Below, in pieces: positions 7,584-9,969 of a stretch of 9,969 nucleotides of DNA. The first letter of the stretch is position 1; the number at the start of each line of letters is the position of its first letter. The notes under the pieces were generated by a model. That model saw only the letters and a list, made by a program, of their open reading frames with translations, ran no database searches and was not told the origin of the DNA. The stretch covers positions 1 through 9,969 of the forward strand of contig CAZSHA010000073.1 of the NCBI GenBank assembly GCA_964606575.1, in the 5' to 3' direction. Source of the DNA: RGIG4576 sp964606575 (GTDB lineage Bacteria > Bacteroidota > Bacteroidia > Bacteroidales > Muribaculaceae). Position numbers and translations under genes: made by a program.

Positions 7584-8759
7584 ATGACACAACAAAAAAA
7601 GTCAAGTAGATTGCTATCGCTTGATATATTGCGGGGAATCACGATTGCTGGAATGTTGCTAGTTAACAATCCTGGATCATGGGGCGCGTTATATGCACCT
7701 CTTGGTCATGCCGATTGGAATGGCTTGACTCCTACCGATTTGGTATTCCCATTCTTTATGTTCATCATGGGCGTGTCTATTTTCATGTCTATGAGAAAAT
7801 TTGAGTTTAAATTGACTGGTGCTGTATGTTGGAAAATCATACGTCGCACGGTAGTGATATTTGCTATTGGTTTGGCTTTAGCTTGGTTCGGTTATTTCTG
7901 TCGTTCGTTGGCTGCTGGTAAGCCATTCTTGCAAGCAATCAACAACCTTGAAACCATGCGTATACTAGGAGTGATGCCACGTCTTGCGTTATGCTACTGT
8001 GCTGCTGCATTCGTGGTTTGCACTGTTAAGTTCTGTCGCATACCTTGGATTGCTGCTGCATTGTTGGTAGTTTATTCAATCTTGTTGGTGGTTGGACATG
8101 GCTATGAGATAAGCGAGGACAACATCATCTATAAGTTGGATAACTCAATTTTGGGAAGCAACCACATGTATCACGGTCTATCAGTATGGAAAGTGCTAGA
8201 GAACTCAGCGTTTGACCCTGAAGGCCTAATAAGTACAATACCGGCTATAGCCCATGTCTTGATTGGAGTGTTGTGTGGTCGTATGATAATGTCGGTTAAG
8301 GATAACAACGAGCGTGTAAAGAATCTATTTATCATTGGCAGTATCTTGATGATGGTAGGATGGCTTTTGAGCTACGGTCTACCTATCAACAAGAATATCT
8401 GGTCGCCTACGTTCGTTTTGGTTTCTTGCGGTATGGCTTCTACCTTGTTAGCGTTGCTTATATGGGTTATCGACATAAAGGGTCACAAAAAGTGGACAAT
8501 GTTCTTTGAAACATTCGGTATCAACCCGTTATTCTTATATGTGCTTGGCGGTGCGTTAAGTATTTTGTTCGGATGCATAAAATTGCCTATTGGCGATGAA
8601 ATGGTGTCGATACACAATATCATTTATAAAAACTTGTTATTGAATATGATGCCTGATTGCAAGCATCTTGCATCATGCTTGTATGCAATCATTTTCGTGT
8701 GCATCAATTGGGGAGTAGGATATATATTGTACAAAAAGAAAATTTATATAAAGATATGA
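7584..8759 (+). CDS. murT: MurT-like MurNAc transporter / HGSNAT-like (DUF5009, NagX) membrane protein
   Basis: This is a 391-residue polytopic inner-membrane protein. The N-terminal 'SLDILRGITIAGMLLVNNPG' (12-31), the loop 'PLGHADWNGLTPTDLVFPFF' (39-58) and later 'DPEGLISTIPA' (211-221), 'NIWSPTFVL' (271-279) and 'NPLFLYV' (314-320) are signatures of the family shared with human lysosomal heparan-alpha-glucosaminide N-acetyltransferase and bacterial NagX. H42 lies in the loop that, as I recall, carries the active-site His of HGSNAT. About ten hydrophobic helices are visible, ending in a basic tail (KKKIYIKI). In T. forsythia the homologue next to murK and murQ was reported as the MurNAc importer MurT. 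The immediate murK-murQ context here supports the same role, while the fold suggests an acyltransferase ancestry or a second activity. Its TGA stop overlaps the murK ATG. The family is certain; transport is inferred from the homologue. Confidence 0.78.
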   Translation: MTQQKKSSRLLSLDILRGITIAGMLLVNNPGSWGALYAPLGHADWNGLTPTDLVFPFFMFIMGVSIFMSMRKFEFKLTGAVCWKIIRRTVVIFAIGLALAWFGYFCRSLAAGKPFLQAINNLETMRILGVMPRLALCYCAAAFVVCTVKFCRIPWIAAALLVVYSILLVVGHGYEISEDNIIYKLDNSILGSNHMYHGLSVWKVLENSAFDPEGLISTIPAIAHVLIGVLCGRMIMSVKDNNERVKNLFIIGSILMMVGWLLSYGLPINKNIWSPTFVLVSCGMASTLLALLIWVIDIKGHKKWTMFFETFGINPLFLYVLGGALSILFGCIKLPIGDEMVSIHNIIYKNLLLNMMPDCKHLASCLYAIIFVCINWGVGYILYKKKIYIKI

Positions 8760-9592
8760 TATTAATAGCAGATTGTGGCAGCACCAAGATACAATGGTGC
8801 GCAGTTGAGAATGGAAAGGTTGTAAAGGAAATCTTTACTCCAGGTATGAATGCTGTGATGTTGACCGAAGAAGAAATGGCTCAACGCATAGGTAACGAGT
8901 TGAAACCAGAAGTTGAGGGAATGGCTTTCGACAGCATCTATTTCTATGGTGCTGGCTGTATCTCTGAAGAGGTGTGTGCTAACGTTCGCCGTGCTATCGC
9001 TGCTCACGTTCCGGCACCAGTAATTGAAGTGTATACCGACCTTCTTGCAGCAGCTCGCGCGTTGTTCGGTAAGGAAGCTGGTATCGCATGTATCTTGGGT
9101 ACTGGTTCTAACTCTTGCTACTACGATGGTGAGAAGATTGTAGACAACGTTTCACCGCTAGGTTATATCTTGGGTGACGAGGGTAGTGGTGCTGTACTTG
9201 GCAAGTTGCTTGTTGGCGACGTGTTGAAAAAACAGTTACCAGAGCATTTGTGCGAAAAATTCCTTGCTCAATATGACCTAGACCGCATGAAGATTATTCA
9301 AAAAGTTTATCGTGAGCATCCGGCTAACCGTTTCTTGGCTTCTTTGACTCCTTTCTTGATTCAAAATATCGAAGAGCCTGCGGTGCATCGCTTGGTGTTG
9401 AACGCATTCAAGGCATTCTTTGTGCGTAACATTGCGAATTATGCTAACTACAAGGATTATAGTATCAATTTTGTAGGTTCGATCGCTCACTATTACCGTC
9501 CAGTATTGGAAGAGGCTGCGCACTCGGTAGACTGCAAGATCGGGAAGATTCTACAAGCTCCTATGGAAGGCTTGATTGCATATCACTCATAA
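8756..9592 (+). CDS. murK: N-acetylmuramic acid kinase (BadF/BadG/BcrA/BcrD ATPase family)
   Basis: This cytosolic sugar kinase is predicted to convert MurNAc plus ATP to MurNAc-6-phosphate, the substrate of MurQ. The ATG at 8756 (ATGA overlap with the murT stop) gives 278 residues beginning MILIADCGSTK. A longer in-frame start at 8657 lies inside murT and would put 33 unrelated residues before the first nucleotide-binding strand, so it is rejected. ASKHA-fold motifs in order: phosphate-1 'ADCGSTK' (5-11), Y93-T94-D95 with D95 as the probable catalytic base, phosphate-2 'ILGTGSNS' (113-120), 'LGDEGSGAVLGK' (139-150) and the adenosine motif 'GSIAHYY' (241-247). The same fold covers GlcNAc and glucosamine kinases, so sugar preference cannot be read from motifs. 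Position between murT and murQ argues for MurNAc, possibly with GlcNAc as a second substrate. The 4-base overlap suggests translational coupling to murT. Confidence 0.85.
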   Translation: MILIADCGSTKIQWCAVENGKVVKEIFTPGMNAVMLTEEEMAQRIGNELKPEVEGMAFDSIYFYGAGCISEEVCANVRRAIAAHVPAPVIEVYTDLLAAARALFGKEAGIACILGTGSNSCYYDGEKIVDNVSPLGYILGDEGSGAVLGKLLVGDVLKKQLPEHLCEKFLAQYDLDRMKIIQKVYREHPANRFLASLTPFLIQNIEEPAVHRLVLNAFKAFFVRNIANYANYKDYSINFVGSIAHYYRPVLEEAAHSVDCKIGKILQAPMEGLIAYHS

Positions 9593-9629
9593 ATGAACTC
9601 AAAAAACTAACAAACACATATTCAAAGTT

Positions 9630-9969
9630 ATGGCATTTGTAAAGATAACAGAACAATCATCGTTGTATAACGATTTGGAAAAAATGTCGGTTCACGACCT
9701 TTTGGTTGGTATCAACAACGAAGATAAGAAAGTTGCACTAGCCGTTGAGAAAGCTATTCCGGCTATTGAAAAGTTGGTGACTGGTATCGTTGAACGCATG
9801 AAGCGTGGCGGTCGTATCTTCTATATGGGTGCTGGTACATCTGGTCGTATAGGTGTGCTTGATGCTTCTGAAATTCCACCTACATACGGTATGGATCCAT
9901 CTTGGGTGGTAGGTCTTATTGCAGGTGGTGATCACGCACTACGTAACCCGGTTGAAAATGCTGAGGATG
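9630..9969 (+). CDS. murQ: N-acetylmuramic acid 6-phosphate etherase MurQ (3' partial)
   Basis: The first 113 codons are present before the right edge cuts the gene; family members are usually about 270-300 residues. The SIS-domain signature is unmistakable: 'GRIFYMGAGTSGRIGVLDAS' (61-80) followed directly by E81, which matches the catalytic Glu of E. coli MurQ, then 'PPTYGMDP' (83-90) and 'GLIAGGDHALRNPVENAED' (95-113). MurQ cleaves the lactyl ether of MurNAc-6-P in the cytosol, giving GlcNAc-6-P and D-lactate. The start is the ATG at 9630, 37 bases after the murK stop; the leader (aaactaacaaacacatattcaaagtt) is A-rich with no clear Shine-Dalgarno. The N-terminal 'MAFVKITEQSSLYNDLEKMS' matches the region before the first helix in homologues. 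No frameshift is seen in the visible part. Confidence 0.95.
   Translation, partial: MAFVKITEQSSLYNDLEKMSVHDLLVGINNEDKKVALAVEKAIPAIEKLVTGIVERMKRGGRIFYMGAGTSGRIGVLDASEIPPTYGMDPSWVVGLIAGGDHALRNPVENAED

Larger units (their letters stand above)
2..9969 (+). other. Predicted polycistronic MurNAc/peptidoglycan salvage operon, open at both ends
   Basis: All eight frames are on the same strand, with gaps of 6, 12, 19, 20 and 25 bases, a 4-base overlap, then 37 bases. None of the gaps has room for a Bacteroidota promoter (about -33 TTTG and -7 TAnnTTTG) together with a leader, and none shows an inverted repeat followed by a T-run. The promoter must therefore lie upstream of the window and the terminator beyond murQ, unless there is a promoter inside a coding region. 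Co-transcription is inferred from spacing only. Confidence 0.7.

Noticed and set aside
8657..8755. N-terminal extension of the kinase inside murT
   Set aside because: The 33 extra residues are an out-of-frame reading of murT and do not fit the ASKHA fold, which begins at MILIADCGSTK.
9593..9629. Possible terminator between murK and murQ
   Set aside because: The 37-base gap is A-rich, with no inverted repeat and no T-run, so read-through is expected.

Overview
The window is a dense, entirely plus-strand block of seven genes. It reads as one transcription unit for salvaging the bacterial cell-wall sugar N-acetylmuramic acid (MurNAc). Protein family content, A-rich intergenic gaps with little Shine-Dalgarno signal, and gene order all point to the order Bacteroidales (a Bacteroides, Prevotella or Tannerella relative). 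The MurT-MurK-MurQ order matches, from memory, the MurNAc-use operon described in Tannerella forsythia. Nothing suggests phage, transposons, CRISPR, tRNA or rRNA, and base composition looks uniform throughout.

Layout: (1) the 3' part of a HIT-superfamily nucleotidyltransferase/phosphorylase-like protein (DUF4922 type), cut by the left edge; (2) a SpoIID/LytB-domain protein with no signal peptide; (3) an AmpG-like MFS permease; (4) an exported DUF1343/NamZ-family exo-beta-N-acetylmuramidase; (5) a 931-residue FAD plus 4Fe-4S D-lactate-dehydrogenase-like enzyme; (6) a multi-pass membrane protein of the MurT/NagX/HGSNAT-like family; (7) a BadF/BadG-type sugar kinase (MurK), whose real start overlaps the murT stop; (8) the first 113 codons of MurQ, the MurNAc-6-phosphate etherase, cut by the right edge. 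Counting the two partial genes there are eight reading frames. Gaps between them run from a 4-base overlap to 37 bases, and no internal promoter or terminator is evident.

How they fit together (inference from family roles): NamZ releases MurNAc from peptidoglycan fragments outside the inner membrane. MurT and/or the AmpG-like permease bring sugars or muropeptides into the cytosol. MurK phosphorylates MurNAc, and MurQ splits MurNAc-6-P into GlcNAc-6-P and D-lactate. The D-lactate-dehydrogenase-like flavoprotein would then oxidise the released D-lactate to pyruvate and pass electrons to the respiratory chain. The SpoIID protein and the HIT-like protein are the poorly explained members: one looks like a cytosolic glycan-strand lyase, the other like a sugar-nucleotide enzyme of unknown substrate.
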